Below are positions 32,844 to 41,777 of a stretch of 57,408 nucleotides of DNA, piece by piece; the first letter of the stretch is position 1; every line of letters starts with the position of its first letter. The translations under genes and the position numbers were made by a program. Under the pieces are notes generated by a model that worked only from the letters and a program-made list of their open reading frames with translations, was not told the DNA's origin and did not search any database. Source of the DNA: Acidobacteriaceae bacterium (GTDB taxonomy: Bacteria; Acidobacteriota; Terriglobia; Bryobacterales; Bryobacteraceae); assembly GCA_020247055.1 (NCBI GenBank), contig JADCJL010000161.1, forward strand, positions 1 to 57,408, written 5' to 3'.

Positions 32844-33486
32844 TCCGGTTCTGCCGCCGCTGCCGGCGCCGTTCGATCTTCTCATGGCGCTCGAGCGTGA
32901 TCAGTTCCCGCCGCCGGCGCTGCTTGGTCTGCCCGTCAATATGCTGCCAGAATTTGCCGAAGTATTGGAAGGCGCTCACGAGCGCGAAGAAGACGACGCC
33001 GTACATCCACAGCATGGCAAAGCCATACCATTCCTTGTACCGGATGGAGACGAGCATCAGCGAGATCGCGATGACCTGCGTGGCCATCTTGGTCTTGCCG
33101 AGGTCGGAGGCCTTGATGGTGTAGCCTTCGGCCGAGGCGATGGACCGTAGACCGGACACGGCAAACTCCCGGGCGATGATCAGGATGGCCAGCCAGCCCG
33201 GAATCAGCCGGATCTGCACAAGCGAAATGAGGGCGGCCGAGATCAGCAGTTTATCGGCGACCGGATCGAGCAGGGTGCCCACCGTGGTGACCTGCTTCCA
33301 GCGACGGGCCAGGTAGCCATCGAGCAGATCGGTCAGCGCCGCGGCCAGAAAGGTCGCCAACGCCAGGTACTCCTGGGGCACCGGCAGGCCGAAAAACTGA
33401 ATGCGCAGATCCTCCTGCACCAGAGCCGCGACCAGCAGCGGCACGAAGAAGATGCGGAGGATCGTCAGCAGGTTGGGAAGATTCAT
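32788..33486 (-). CDS. pgsA: CDP-diacylglycerol-glycerol-3-phosphate 3-phosphatidyltransferase
   Basis: The 232-residue inner-membrane enzyme makes phosphatidylglycerol phosphate from CDP-diacylglycerol and glycerol-3-phosphate. The CDP-alcohol phosphotransferase motif D-G-x2-A-R-x8-G-x3-D-x3-D is complete (DLLDGYLARRWKQVTTVGTL, then LDPVADK). About four to five membrane helices lie between residues 10 and 175. The C-terminal 45 residues are very basic and Pro-rich (RRRQRRQNRI), a tail not seen in most PgsA; these residues are in the part that overlaps the reductase gene. Confidence 0.92.
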   Translation of the reverse strand: MNLPNLLTILRIFFVPLLVAALVQEDLRIQFFGLPVPQEYLALATFLAAALTDLLDGYLARRWKQVTTVGTLLDPVADKLLISAALISLVQIRLIPGWLAILIIAREFAVSGLRSIASAEGYTIKASDLGKTKMATQVIAISLMLVSIRYKEWYGFAMLWMYGVVFFALVSAFQYFGKFWQHIDGQTKQRRRRELITLERHEKIERRRQRRQNRIKAPDSPSGPHRPPTPAR

Positions 33487-33498
33487 CCCGGTCTAACC

Positions 33499-33504
33499 AC
33501 TATA
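33499..33504 (-). promoter_or_regulatory. Possible -10 box TATAGT of pgsA
   Basis: On the minus strand TATAGT lies 12 bases before the ATG at 33486, giving a leader of about 5 bases. It is in the 36-base gap after hflX. Confidence 0.4.
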
Positions 33505-33522
33505 GCCCGATGCGGGCGAGCG

Positions 33523-34788
33523 CTACTCGGCCAGATACGCGGCCAAGCGCCGCCGGGCCGACTCGGGTGCCACGGCTTCGATCACCAGCGTGTCGCCATC
33601 GTAGGTTTTCGCGAGCACCCGGCTCGTCTCGTGCAGCAGGTTCAGCGCTCCACCATCGGCGGCGGGAATGCGTAGCCGGCACGGCGCCACGGGATCGAGA
33701 GTCAGCGCTTCGTCGATGCGATCCAGCAAGTTGTCCACGCCGGCGCCAGTGACCGCCGAAACGCCTACGGCCCCCTCCGGCAGTTGGGCCGAACCCTCGC
33801 GATCCTGCTTGTTCCAGACGAGGATCTGCGGGGTTTCGTGCGCCTTGATCTCTTCGAGCACGGCCTGAACGTGGGCCATCTGCTGCTGGGCCGCCTCGGC
33901 GGTCGAGTCCACGACATGCACGAGCAGCGCGGCTTCGACGACCTCTTCGAGCGTGGCGCGGAAGGCGCGCACGAGCGTCGTGGGGAGATTCCGGATAAAG
34001 CCCACGGTGTCGCTCAGCAGCACCTTGCGGCGCGAGGGCAGCTGGACGGCGCGCACGGTGGGATCGAGCGTAGCGAACATGCGCGCATCGGCAATCACGC
34101 CGGCCTGCGTCAACCGGTTGAACAGGGTGGATTTGCCGGCGTTGGTGTAACCCACCAGCGCCACGGTCGCCAGCGGGACGCTTTGCCGCTGACTGCGCTG
34201 AATCAGCCGCGTGCCCCGCACGGTCTCGAGGCTTTTTTCAATCTTCGAGATCCGCAGCCCGATCTTCCGGCGGTCGACTTCCAGCTTCGTCTCGCCCGGA
34301 CCGCGGGTACCGATGCCGCCCCCGAGGCGCGACATCGCCACGCCCTTGCCGGTCAGCCGCGGCAGCAGGTACTGCAGCTGAGCCAGTTCCACCTGCAACT
34401 GGCCCTCGCGCGTCCGGGCCCGTTTGGCGAAAATATCGAGAATCAGCTGCGTCCGGTCCACCACGCGCGTATCCAGCCGCTTTTCGATGTTCCGCAGCTG
34501 GGTGGGGGTCAGTTCATTGTCGAAAACCACCAGATCGGCCCCGGTGGCCGTCACCGCGGCCGCCAGTTCGTCGAGCTTGCCCTCGCCGATCATGTGCGCC
34601 GAATCGGCCACATCCCGAATCTGGGTGTAGACATCGACGATCTCAGCCCCGGCGCTGGCCGCCAGCGTTCGCAACTCGTCGAGCGACTCCTCGGCGGTGA
34701 ATCCCCGCTGGGCTCGGCGCCGGAGTTCGACGCCTACCAGAATGGTCTTCTCCGGGCCGGTCTCGGTAGTTGCCAGGGTCCGGGTCAA
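33523..34788 (-). CDS. hflX: Ribosome-associated GTPase HflX
   Basis: The 421-residue protein has the HflX N-terminal domain (about 15-130), the Gly-rich linker [15 protein letters not shown] that marks the family, and a TRAFAC GTPase domain with G1 [10 protein letters not shown]3 DTVGFI, and G4 NKQD. HflX splits stalled ribosomes under stress. It starts at TTG, whose TTGA overlaps the hfq stop by two bases; no ATG is available near the start of the conserved region. hfq-hflX is a conserved order in many bacteria, which supports both calls. Confidence 0.95.
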   Translation of the reverse strand: MTRTLATTETGPEKTILVGVELRRRAQRGFTAEESLDELRTLAASAGAEIVDVYTQIRDVADSAHMIGEGKLDELAAAVTATGADLVVFDNELTPTQLRNIEKRLDTRVVDRTQLILDIFAKRARTREGQLQVELAQLQYLLPRLTGKGVAMSRLGGGIGTRGPGETKLEVDRRKIGLRISKIEKSLETVRGTRLIQRSQRQSVPLATVALVGYTNAGKSTLFNRLTQAGVIADARMFATLDPTVRAVQLPSRRKVLLSDTVGFIRNLPTTLVRAFRATLEEVVEAALLVHVVDSTAEAAQQQMAHVQAVLEEIKAHETPQILVWNKQDREGSAQLPEGAVGVSAVTGAGVDNLLDRIDEALTLDPVAPCRLRIPAADGGALNLLHETSRVLAKTYDGDTLVIEAVAPESARRRLAAYLAE

Positions 34789-35081
34789 GCGTCGTTCGGC
34801 TCAGCCGGCATACCGGGGAATCCACCGGGGCCGCCGCCGGAAGCCATGGCGACCGATGCGCCGTGCGAGTGCATCGGGCGGGAGACGACAACGGTGGAGA
34901 TAGCGTGCTTAAAGATCAGTTGCTCCTGGTTGTTCGACTCGAGTACCACCGAGTACTTGTCGAAGCTCTTGATCCGCCCCGATAGCTTCACCCCACTCAT
35001 CAGATAGATCGTGAGGAACGTCTTGTCTTTGCGCGCGTTGTTTAGAAATGCTTCTTGTATGTTTTGCGCCAGCTTATCCAT
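34785..35081 (-). CDS. hfq: RNA chaperone Hfq
   Basis: The 98-residue protein starts at the ATG at 35081, with AGGAAG about 6 bases before it. The Sm1 ([20 protein letters not shown]) and Sm2 ([12 protein letters not shown], the usual Y-K-H-A with Phe for Tyr) motifs are complete. QNIQEAFLN at the N-terminus matches the proximal and rim residues. The tail ([20 protein letters not shown]) is Gly/Pro-rich. Hfq hexamers pair small RNAs with mRNAs. It is followed by hflX with overlapping stop and start. Confidence 0.96.
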   Translation of the reverse strand: MDKLAQNIQEAFLNNARKDKTFLTIYLMSGVKLSGRIKSFDKYSVVLESNNQEQLIFKHAISTVVVSRPMHSHGASVAMASGGGPGGFPGMPAEPNDA

Positions 35082-35189
35082 GATTTCTTCCTGGAATTCG
35101 TCCTGATGCCTGAACAACCGAGGGCCTGCGAGTTAAAAAGAGGATCGCAAGGACTAGTTTGAGTGTACCATTCCGCCCTGTGGGAGCGG

Positions 35190-36197
35190 CTACACGGTTT
35201 GGCGACCGAAGGCGGTCAGCAGTACCCCAGCCAGCAAGAGCACTATACCCAGGAGCAAGCGGACGCGAATGGAGCCGGAAGCCGCCGCAAACTCCTTCCA
35301 GATCAGCAGACCGCAAAGCGCGCCCACGACACCGCTTCCGTATTCGAACGCCAGGATCATGGCCGATGTGGCCCGCACGTCGGAGGGGCTACTCCCCGCC
35401 AGAGCGAGACAGAGAAGCCCGACAATCCACAACCCTCCTCCGGCCAGACCCCAGAGGTGCTGGCCGTGGGGCTTTTTCCAGAAGGACCGCAGCGCTACGG
35501 CGTCACCCTGCACCGGCAGATTCATAAAATAGAGGCTAAACAGCAGGGTACTCAGCACGACACCCAGCGCAAAGAAAACCGTGGCTCCGTAGGGAGCTAA
35601 ACCCAGGTCCCCCTGCCGGCTCATGGTCAGCAGCGGCTGGTATAGCCCCAAGACCACACCACCCACCATCGCCAGCAGCGTGGCTTTGAGGCCGGTATCG
35701 GACCGCTTTCCCGTGGCCACCTGCATCCGCCTTCCCCGGTGAGCCAGCGCCACGAGGATCACGGAGGCAAGTGTGACCCCTAATCCCCCCGCCTGCAACC
35801 CGACCGAACCGGCCGGATTTCCCACGAGCGTCCACACCACGCTCACCACCAGAGCCATGCCAATCGCCAGCGGAAAGGCCACGGCCACGCCTGCCACACT
35901 GACCGCGGCGACCAGCAGCATGTTGCCGAGGTTGAAGATCACCCCCGCGCTGGCGGCCATGGCCATCTGCCGTTTGCCGGAGATGGCCAGATTATCTTCA
36001 AACGAGAAGCCCTCCCCGATTGAGCCTAGCGTGAAGGCCCCCAGCAGCGCGAAGAGAAAAGTCCAGAGCGCGAAGTCCAGGTAGTACAGTTCGAAACGCC
36101 ATTTCGCGGCGGCCTTTTGGGTGTTTAACCAGGTACCCCAGCAAAGAAGCGCAGTGGCGAGCAGCGCAAGGACAGACGTGGACGAAGAAGGAATCAT
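35190..36197 (-). CDS. DMT-superfamily permease (GRP/ureide-permease-like)
   Basis: The 335-residue protein has ten predicted membrane helices, beginning with SVLALLATALLCWGTWLNTQK. The 'CWGTW-NTQK' start and the internal GVIFNLGNMLLVAAVSVAGVA segment resemble glucose/ribose porters and ureide permeases rather than EamA exporters. A cytoplasmic loop (AHRGRRMQVATGKRSD) lies at mid-protein. Members take up sugars or purine-derived ureides with cations; the substrate here is not known. No Shine-Dalgarno is apparent. It lies between hfq and a cytochrome gene, with no functional link visible. Confidence 0.75.
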   Translation of the reverse strand: MIPSSSTSVLALLATALLCWGTWLNTQKAAAKWRFELYYLDFALWTFLFALLGAFTLGSIGEGFSFEDNLAISGKRQMAMAASAGVIFNLGNMLLVAAVSVAGVAVAFPLAIGMALVVSVVWTLVGNPAGSVGLQAGGLGVTLASVILVALAHRGRRMQVATGKRSDTGLKATLLAMVGGVVLGLYQPLLTMSRQGDLGLAPYGATVFFALGVVLSTLLFSLYFMNLPVQGDAVALRSFWKKPHGQHLWGLAGGGLWIVGLLCLALAGSSPSDVRATSAMILAFEYGSGVVGALCGLLIWKEFAAASGSIRVRLLLGIVLLLAGVLLTAFGRQTV

Positions 36198-36221
36198 GGA
36201 TAAGAAAACCTGAGGATCTAT

Positions 36222-36719
36222 CTAGTTTTGATGTTCGTGACAAAACGTGCAGTTGAGGGGGGCTTTCTTCTGCCGGTGGCAGGTCATGCACCCCCCCATA
36301 GATATATCGGTTTCCCGCTTTAAAACTTCACTCGCCGCCACTGCTCCGTGACATTCCTGACAGGTTGCGCCCGCCTCGGTATGCGCCCGGTGGGAAAAAT
36401 AAACGTATCCGGGAATCTGATAGACCCGGACCCAGGGCACGTCCCGCTTGCTGTCAAAGAAGCTTTTGAGCTTCTGGATCGGCTCGGCGTCGGTTTTGAC
36501 CGCCTGATGGCAAGTCATGCATTTGGAGGTCGCCGGCAGCCCCATCGTCTCGCCCGGGTCTTTGTTTTCATGGCACATCCCGCATTTCAACTGGAGTTTG
36601 CCCGCGTGCAGCGCGTGGCTGTAGGGGATGGGCTGGACGGGCGCCGTCACTGGCGCCGGCCCCTGAGCCACCAGCAGGAAACCCGCCATTAGGACGGCGA
36701 AGAAGACAGCGATCCGCAT
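36222..36719 (-). CDS. Periplasmic pentaheme cytochrome c (c7/c3-like)
   Basis: The 165-residue protein has a signal (about 1-19) and five CxxCH haem-binding motifs at residues 46-50, 67-71, 120-124, 144-148 and 157-161. Extra His residues at 35, 38, 110, 113 and 163 can serve as distal ligands, which suggests bis-His haems as in class III cytochromes. The gene begins 2 bases after the GMC oxidoreductase stop, so it is likely the electron acceptor of that enzyme, replacing the usual triheme subunit of flavin dehydrogenase complexes. Confidence 0.9.
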   Translation of the reverse strand: MRIAVFFAVLMAGFLLVAQGPAPVTAPVQPIPYSHALHAGKLQLKCGMCHENKDPGETMGLPATSKCMTCHQAVKTDAEPIQKLKSFFDSKRDVPWVRVYQIPGYVYFSHRAHTEAGATCQECHGAVAASEVLKRETDISMGGCMTCHRQKKAPLNCTFCHEHQN

Positions 36720-36721
36720 AC

Positions 36722-38314
36722 CTATATTTTGCCCTGTTTTTTCTGTTCGATCAGATACTCGCTGGCCCGCATGGTCAGCGCCATGATGGTGAGCGTCGGA
36801 TTCTGCACCCCGCCGCTCGGAAACGCGCCGCCGTCGAGCACAAACAGGTTCCGGACATCATGCGCCTGGTTGTAGGCGTTGAGAACCGACTTTTTCGGAT
36901 CAGCGCCCATGCGGCAGGTGCCGAGTTCGTGGATGGACTCGCCCGGCGGCACCATCTGGGCGTGGGCCGCCAGCACCTCAAAGCCGGCGCCCTGGCAGAG
37001 CGCCACGCCGGTCTCCATGGCGTCCTTCGCCATATTGTGCTCATTTTCGGTGTACCGCTGTTCGATGTGCGGCGCCGGAATCCCCCAGTCGTCCCGCAGC
37101 GTCGGATGAATCGTGATGCGATGCTCATACCGCGGCAGACTCTCGCCCATGGTGGTCATGGCGAAGCCAGCGCCCTGGACATCGGCCATGGTCTGCGCCA
37201 ACTCCGCGCCCCACTGCGGGAACAGGTCCGGCGAGGGCGTCCCCCCGCTGCCGAAGTCCCAAGCCCAGCCCCGCAAATAGTTCTTCTCCGGCTTGCCGGG
37301 CTTCAAGTTCGTAAAGCGCGGCACGTAGCCGGCCCCACCCATCAGATTCCGTGGTCCTTTGCCGCCCCGCGCCTCGGGCACGAGGGCCGTCACGGTGTTT
37401 TTGACATAAAACTGGTCAAAGAGATACCGGCCCAGCACCCCGCTCGTGTTTGCGAGCCCCGTCGGGAACTGCCGGCTCTTGCTGTTCAACAACAGCCGGG
37501 TCGATTCGAGGGTCGAGGCTCCCAGCAGCAGCACCTTTGCCGGTACCGTGTACTCCCGCTTGGACCGCCGGTCGATGTAGTGGACGGCGTTCACCAGACC
37601 CGTCTTCGGGTCGACGCCCACCTCCCGGACAATCGCGTTGGGCACAATGGTCAGGTTACCGGTGGCCTGCGCCACGGGCAGCAGCAGATTCACCGAACTG
37701 GCGAGCGTCCCGGTGGCCCGTCGCGGCTTGGTGGTCGGCACGCCAAGCTTCCTGGCGCTCGCGTTGAACCGCTGGATACTCACTGAGTCCACCGAATCGT
37801 CGGCGAGCAGTTTGCCGTCGGGCATCTGCGCCCAGCCCTCGTTCCGGCCCGAGACGCGGATCAACGGCTCGACGCGATCGTAGAACGGAGCGAGGTCGGC
37901 GAGCGAGATCGGCCAGTTCTCGCCCCAGCCATCGTGGTCTTTGCACTTGAACTCGTAGTCGGAGAGCCGCCAGGAGGCGCGGCCCCAGCGGAGCGTCTTG
38001 CCGCCCAGGAGGCGAATGCGCACCCAGTAGTAGGGATCGTTCTCGGGATGGGTGTACGGGTTCTTTTTCTCGTCAATCCACAGGTTGGCGTCGAACTCGG
38101 AGGCCTGCGTGATGTGCGGAAAGCGTCCCGGCTCACCAAAGCCGCGGAACGGCAGATCATAAACGGCCTTGAGGGAGCGGTGGCGCGTGAAGTCCACCAT
38201 CGGCCCGGCTTCGAGCATCAGGCATTTCACCCCGGCCTGCGCCAGAACAAACGCGGCCATCCCGCCCGAGGCGCCGGAGCCGATAATCACGACATCGTGG
38301 TCAAATTTTGCCAT
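36722..38314 (-). CDS. GMC-family FAD-dependent dehydrogenase
   Basis: The 530-residue protein has the FAD motif [16 protein letters not shown] at about residues 9-24, LMLEAGP at the end of the second strand, and a C-terminal GMC region with HELGTCRMG and NPTLTIMAL, giving the His and Asn of the active site. GMC enzymes oxidise sugar or alcohol hydroxyls. The gene follows a gluconate-2-dehydrogenase subunit-3-like gene by 13 bases and precedes a pentaheme cytochrome, so I read a three-part periplasmic sugar or alcohol dehydrogenase. It has no export signal of its own and may travel with the Tat signal of the small subunit. Confidence 0.9.
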   Translation of the reverse strand: MAKFDHDVVIIGSGASGGMAAFVLAQAGVKCLMLEAGPMVDFTRHRSLKAVYDLPFRGFGEPGRFPHITQASEFDANLWIDEKKNPYTHPENDPYYWVRIRLLGGKTLRWGRASWRLSDYEFKCKDHDGWGENWPISLADLAPFYDRVEPLIRVSGRNEGWAQMPDGKLLADDSVDSVSIQRFNASARKLGVPTTKPRRATGTLASSVNLLLPVAQATGNLTIVPNAIVREVGVDPKTGLVNAVHYIDRRSKREYTVPAKVLLLGASTLESTRLLLNSKSRQFPTGLANTSGVLGRYLFDQFYVKNTVTALVPEARGGKGPRNLMGGAGYVPRFTNLKPGKPEKNYLRGWAWDFGSGGTPSPDLFPQWGAELAQTMADVQGAGFAMTTMGESLPRYEHRITIHPTLRDDWGIPAPHIEQRYTENEHNMAKDAMETGVALCQGAGFEVLAAHAQMVPPGESIHELGTCRMGADPKKSVLNAYNQAHDVRNLFVLDGGAFPSGGVQNPTLTIMALTMRASEYLIEQKKQGKI

Positions 38315-38327
38315 TGGGTTCGTTTCG

Positions 38328-38891
38328 CTAATCGATCACATGCCAGTAGGGATTGAGGCCGGTGGCGCGGCGGCGGCCCGCGGCGTTGGCCTCGGCCACG
38401 GCGCGGGAGTTGGCGATCGCGCGCAGCACATCGGCCTTGGCGGCCCGCAGAAAGGCGGCTTGCGGATCGGCCGGGGCGGCGTAGGTCCACTTGGTTTTGA
38501 GCGGCGCCAGCAGGGCATCCGCCTCGGCGCCGCCCAATTCGGCGAAGCCTTTCTGGTGGCGGGCGCGGGCGGCGCGGTCGAGAGTATCGAGTCCCCGCTG
38601 GTAGAGCGTCTGGCGGCTGCGCGGGGAATGGGCGAGCAAGAAGTCGAGAAACGCGGCTGTTTCTGCGTCCTTGGCGCCGGGCCGCCCCCCGATGGAGGGC
38701 GCAATCCGGTCTGCCAGGGCGTCCAGGGTGGCAAACTGCGCCGGGGTGAAGAACCGCCGTACCGGCTGGCCCGCCGCGTCCGGCGAGTCGGCCTTCAGCG
38801 TGGCGCTCTCGTCAGGGGAGGGGTTGATCTGCTGCGCCGGCAGCAGCATTGGGGTAGCTGCCATGGTCTGCAGCAGGCGCCGTCGATTCAT
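38328..38891 (-). CDS. Gluconate 2-dehydrogenase subunit 3-like protein with Tat signal
   Basis: The 187-residue protein starts with a twin-arginine-type signal ([19 protein letters not shown]). The mature part carries the subunit-3 pattern [20 protein letters not shown], and later helices typical of the Gluconate_2-dh3 family. The family assists folding or Tat export of the flavin subunit and forms part of the membrane-bound dehydrogenase. It is the first gene of the three-gene unit with the GMC oxidoreductase and the cytochrome. Confidence 0.88.
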   Translation of the reverse strand: MNRRRLLQTMAATPMLLPAQQINPSPDESATLKADSPDAAGQPVRRFFTPAQFATLDALADRIAPSIGGRPGAKDAETAAFLDFLLAHSPRSRQTLYQRGLDTLDRAARARHQKGFAELGGAEADALLAPLKTKWTYAAPADPQAAFLRAAKADVLRAIANSRAVAEANAAGRRRATGLNPYWHVID

Positions 38892-38936
38892 ATATCAAAC
38901 GGTACCGTCCCCGGCGGCATTCCCGCAAGGGGAGCG

Positions 38937-39608
38937 TTATTTCTGGGGGAACTCGCGTTTGGTGCCCTTGGGCAGATTCAGGGCGAGGTCGGCATCGGCG
39001 ATGGTTGGATTCACCTTCACGTTGGTGTAGGCGGACAGGAAATAGTCGCCACTCGGCTGGTAGAACTTCTGCTGCACCGGATTGCCGTCGGTGAGGGGAA
39101 TCCACATCTCCACGCGCTTCAAGTGTTCGCGCACCCCGGCCGCCTTCGGCACCAACTCCACTTTGGTCGTCGCCCGGCCATTGAGCGTCTCGGCGCCCAG
39201 CACCTTCATGTCGTAACTTTTGAGAAGCTCACGGGTTGGGGTGCCGAAGCCGAGCAGCAGGAACTGATCGACGAGACTGCGGTACTTGCCGAGGTCAAAC
39301 TCCTGCACGGTCCTGATGTTCGGCAGATAGAGCTCGTATTTGTTGCGGCTGAGCGCGATCGACTTCACGTTCGGCTTGGCGATTTCCATGCGCACCCGCA
39401 GATCCCCGGTCTTCACCTTCTTGAGCTTAAATGTGCCGCTTTCGGTCTGGGTGTCGCGGATGACCGCCGTGTAGGTTACCTTCTCGACGTCAGCCGTGAG
39501 CGACACAAAGGCGTTTGCGGCGCTGTCCATCCGGGCGCGGACCTGATCGAGGGTTTCGGCGGCGCGGAGGGTGGCCGCGGCCAGGCAGAGCAGTAGAAGG
39601 GGTCGCAT
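38937..39608 (-). CDS. Periplasmic LolA-like lipoprotein carrier / MucB-RseB-fold protein
   Basis: The 223-residue protein has a signal (MRPLLLLCLAAATLRAAE) and the LolA/LppX half-barrel pattern: DQVRARMDSAANAFVSLTADVE at the start, alternating strands such as GTFKLKKVKTGDLRVRME, and the DGNPVQQKFYQPSGDY segment. LolA-type proteins carry lipoproteins or lipids across the periplasm. True LolA in Acidobacteriota often lies near ftsK, so this may be a paralogue with another lipid cargo. Confidence 0.75.
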   Translation of the reverse strand: MRPLLLLCLAAATLRAAETLDQVRARMDSAANAFVSLTADVEKVTYTAVIRDTQTESGTFKLKKVKTGDLRVRMEIAKPNVKSIALSRNKYELYLPNIRTVQEFDLGKYRSLVDQFLLLGFGTPTRELLKSYDMKVLGAETLNGRATTKVELVPKAAGVREHLKRVEMWIPLTDGNPVQQKFYQPSGDYFLSAYTNVKVNPTIADADLALNLPKGTKREFPQK

Positions 39609-39647
39609 GGGTCGATGGTTTGACGGTGAGAGCGGGCCGGTCGTTTC

Positions 39648-40001
39648 CTACTTGCGAAAACGGGTGTAGGCGGCAAAGCCGATAATCTCTTTCTCGGAGT
39701 TGTACAGGGGCTCGACCCGCTGCACATCCAGCTTCTTGCCGTCCTTATTCTTCAGTAAATCGCGTGCTTTGGCCAACCTTCCAGTCTCGTCCAGATCAGC
39801 CAGCAGCTGCCGCTCCAGGTAGAACACCTCGTCGGCGCCGGCGAGCGGCAGCATCACGATGGAGGAAGCCCGCGGCTGATCGCGGAACCACTCGCGCGGC
39901 GTAAAGAAGATAAAGGCGACAATCAGCAGGACCACCACGTCGTACTGCCAGGAGGCGCGCGGATAGTCCCAAAGAATGAAGCGCTGCAAGGACGAAGCCA
40001 T
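39648..40001 (-). CDS. Small membrane-anchored protein of unknown function
   Basis: The 117-residue protein has one membrane helix (YDVVVLLIVAFIFFTP) after a short cytoplasmic part and then about 80 residues outside, with a helical charged stretch (LLADLDETGRLAKARDLLKN) and a C-terminal strand (IIGFAAYTRFRK). I do not recognise the family. A TAAACT box seven bases before the ATG suggests its own leaderless transcript. The LolA-like gene follows 39 bases later, and a link in lipid or lipoprotein export is possible but not shown. Confidence 0.65.
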   Translation of the reverse strand: MASSLQRFILWDYPRASWQYDVVVLLIVAFIFFTPREWFRDQPRASSIVMLPLAGADEVFYLERQLLADLDETGRLAKARDLLKNKDGKKLDVQRVEPLYNSEKEIIGFAAYTRFRK

Positions 40002-40008
40002 AAGCGAC

Positions 40009-40014
40009 AGTTTA
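40009..40014 (-). promoter_or_regulatory. -10 box TAAACT of the small membrane protein gene
   Basis: On the minus strand TAAACT, seven bases, ATG at 40001. It overlaps the last codons of the hydrolase gene upstream. Confidence 0.45.
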
Positions 40015-40806
40015 GCGAACCGTGGCGCCCAGCGTGCCGACGCCGTCGATCCGGGCCCGCACCGTATCGCCAGACTTGATGCGGGCGCCCTTGGGACAGC
40101 CCGTCGAAATGATGTCGCCCGGATAGAGCGTCATCGCCTGACTGTGAAACCGCACGAGCTCGAGCGGCCGGTGCTTCATGTTCCGGACGAAGTCCCGCGA
40201 CCAGACCGCGCCGTTGTGTTCGGTGATCACCTCAAGATCGTTCACCTCGGCGATCTCGTCTTTGGTAACGATCACCGGGCCGAACGAAAAGAAGGTATCC
40301 ATCGACTTGGCCCGCGTGAGGTAGCGCGGGTTTTTGGCGAGCACGTCGAGGGCGGTCAGATCGAGCGTGGTCGTGTAGCCGAAGATCGCCGCGTGCGCCT
40401 CGTCAAGCGAGGCCAGGCCCTTCACCCGGCGCCCGATCACGACGGCGAGTTCGCCTTCGGCGTCGACATCGTTCGATACCGCTGGCGGCGGCAGCACGAT
40501 CTCGCCCGCGGGCGGAAACATGCAGGACGCCGGCTTCATGAAGCTGCCCGGCTCCTCGGGCTGCACCGCGTTGATATCGACGGCGTGCGAGTGGTAGTTC
40601 AGCCCGATGCACCAGATCTTGGGCGGGACGTCGTAGGGCAGGATGGGGGTGACCTCGGCCAGGGGAAGCACGGGTCCGGCGGCGGCGGGCCACTCACCCG
40701 ATTGAATCATACCGAGCAGATCGTTCGACGGGAAGGCCTGCACGCCGCCGGCGAGGAGAACCCCGGCGTGCACCTGGCCCTGCGAGAGGAAACGGAGAAC
40801 TTTCAT
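40012..40806 (-). CDS. Fumarylacetoacetate hydrolase family protein
   Basis: The 264-residue protein has the FAH fold: NYHSHAVD near residue 70, the acidic metal ligands in DAEGELAVVIG, the LDLTALDV aspartate, and the late LYPGDIISTGCPKG. The family includes C-C bond hydrolases of aromatic breakdown, oxaloacetate decarboxylases and ureidoglycolate lyases, all using Mg or Ca ions. The start overlaps the homoserine dehydrogenase stop by 4 bases, so they are co-transcribed. That link to amino-acid metabolism is unusual, and substrate choice remains open. Confidence 0.88.
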   Translation of the reverse strand: MKVLRFLSQGQVHAGVLLAGGVQAFPSNDLLGMIQSGEWPAAAGPVLPLAEVTPILPYDVPPKIWCIGLNYHSHAVDINAVQPEEPGSFMKPASCMFPPAGEIVLPPPAVSNDVDAEGELAVVIGRRVKGLASLDEAHAAIFGYTTTLDLTALDVLAKNPRYLTRAKSMDTFFSFGPVIVTKDEIAEVNDLEVITEHNGAVWSRDFVRNMKHRPLELVRFHSQAMTLYPGDIISTGCPKGARIKSGDTVRARIDGVGTLGATVR

Positions 40807-41762
40807 AGTTGTTGTGCGATGTCGACGAGATCGGCAAACAATCCGTAGGCCGTCTGCTCGACGCCCGGGCTGACCGAGACAATTCCCTGCGTCCCCATCA
40901 GATCGGTGTGAAGTAATAATACATTGGAAGTGCCGTCGACGTTGGCCAGCAGATCGTGCCGGGCCAGCCGTTCGGGCTGTGTTGTGAGGGTGAGCGCCCC
41001 GTCGGCCTCCCGCCGGACGCGGCTGACGAGGGCCAGCACCGTGCCCTCGGCGGCAGCACGCCGCACCGCTTCGGGGGTGAGCGCCCCGATGCCGGTTCGC
41101 TGCACGCTCTGCGGGGTGACGTTGGCATCCATCAAAACGTTGGCCAGCGCCGCTGTCTTGGCAGCGGAGTCCCAGCCGTCGATGTCGTAAGACGGATCGG
41201 CCTCGGCGATGCCTATCCGCTGCGCGCGGGCGATCCCCTCGGCGAGGGAACGGCCCTGCGCCATCTCCGCGAGCACCACCTTCGTTGTGGAGTTCAAGAC
41301 ACCGCTGATGCCCTCGATTGTCACCCCGGGCAGATTGTTCCGCACGAGATTAAAGACGGGAGATCCGTCCATGACGGTGGACTCGAACCGGAACAGGATG
41401 TGGCGGGCGGCGGCTTCGGCGCGAAGCGCCGTGTAGGCGTGGGCGATGGGTCCTTTATTGGCGGTGATCACGGGCAGACTACGGGCGAACGCTGCCCGGA
41501 TATGGCTGATGGCCGGCTCGCCGTCGACCGGGTTGAGCGAGGTGATCTCGATGACCACCTCCGGCGCGGCCCGGTCGAGGAACTCGCCGACCGGAACGGG
41601 CGGACCCCAGGCGGGCTCGAGGGGAAGGCCGTGCGGGTCATAGGCGGTCCGCTGCCGCGTTTGGATGGCGGTGATGCGAAAGGGAAAGCGCCGGCGCTGC
41701 CGCTCGAGTAGCCGCGCAAACGCCTGGCCGACGCTGCCGTAGCCAATCAGCGCAATCCGCAT
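40803..41762 (-). CDS. hom: Homoserine dehydrogenase, short form without ACT domain
   Basis: The 319-residue protein has an N-terminal Rossmann motif (ALIGYGSVGQAF), the NKGPIA lysine segment near residue 110 and the catalytic region GVLNSTTKVVLAEM ... EADPSYDIDGWDSAAKTAAL. It reduces aspartate semialdehyde to homoserine. The C-terminal ACT domain that gives threonine feedback in longer enzymes is absent, so this form is probably not feedback-inhibited by that route. It lies upstream of an FAH-family gene with a 4-base overlap; no thrB or thrC is near. Confidence 0.88.
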   Translation of the reverse strand: MRIALIGYGSVGQAFARLLERQRRRFPFRITAIQTRQRTAYDPHGLPLEPAWGPPVPVGEFLDRAAPEVVIEITSLNPVDGEPAISHIRAAFARSLPVITANKGPIAHAYTALRAEAAARHILFRFESTVMDGSPVFNLVRNNLPGVTIEGISGVLNSTTKVVLAEMAQGRSLAEGIARAQRIGIAEADPSYDIDGWDSAAKTAALANVLMDANVTPQSVQRTGIGALTPEAVRRAAAEGTVLALVSRVRREADGALTLTTQPERLARHDLLANVDGTSNVLLLHTDLMGTQGIVSVSPGVEQTAYGLFADLVDIAQQL

Positions 41763-41777
41763 AGCCGGCCGGCCGCC

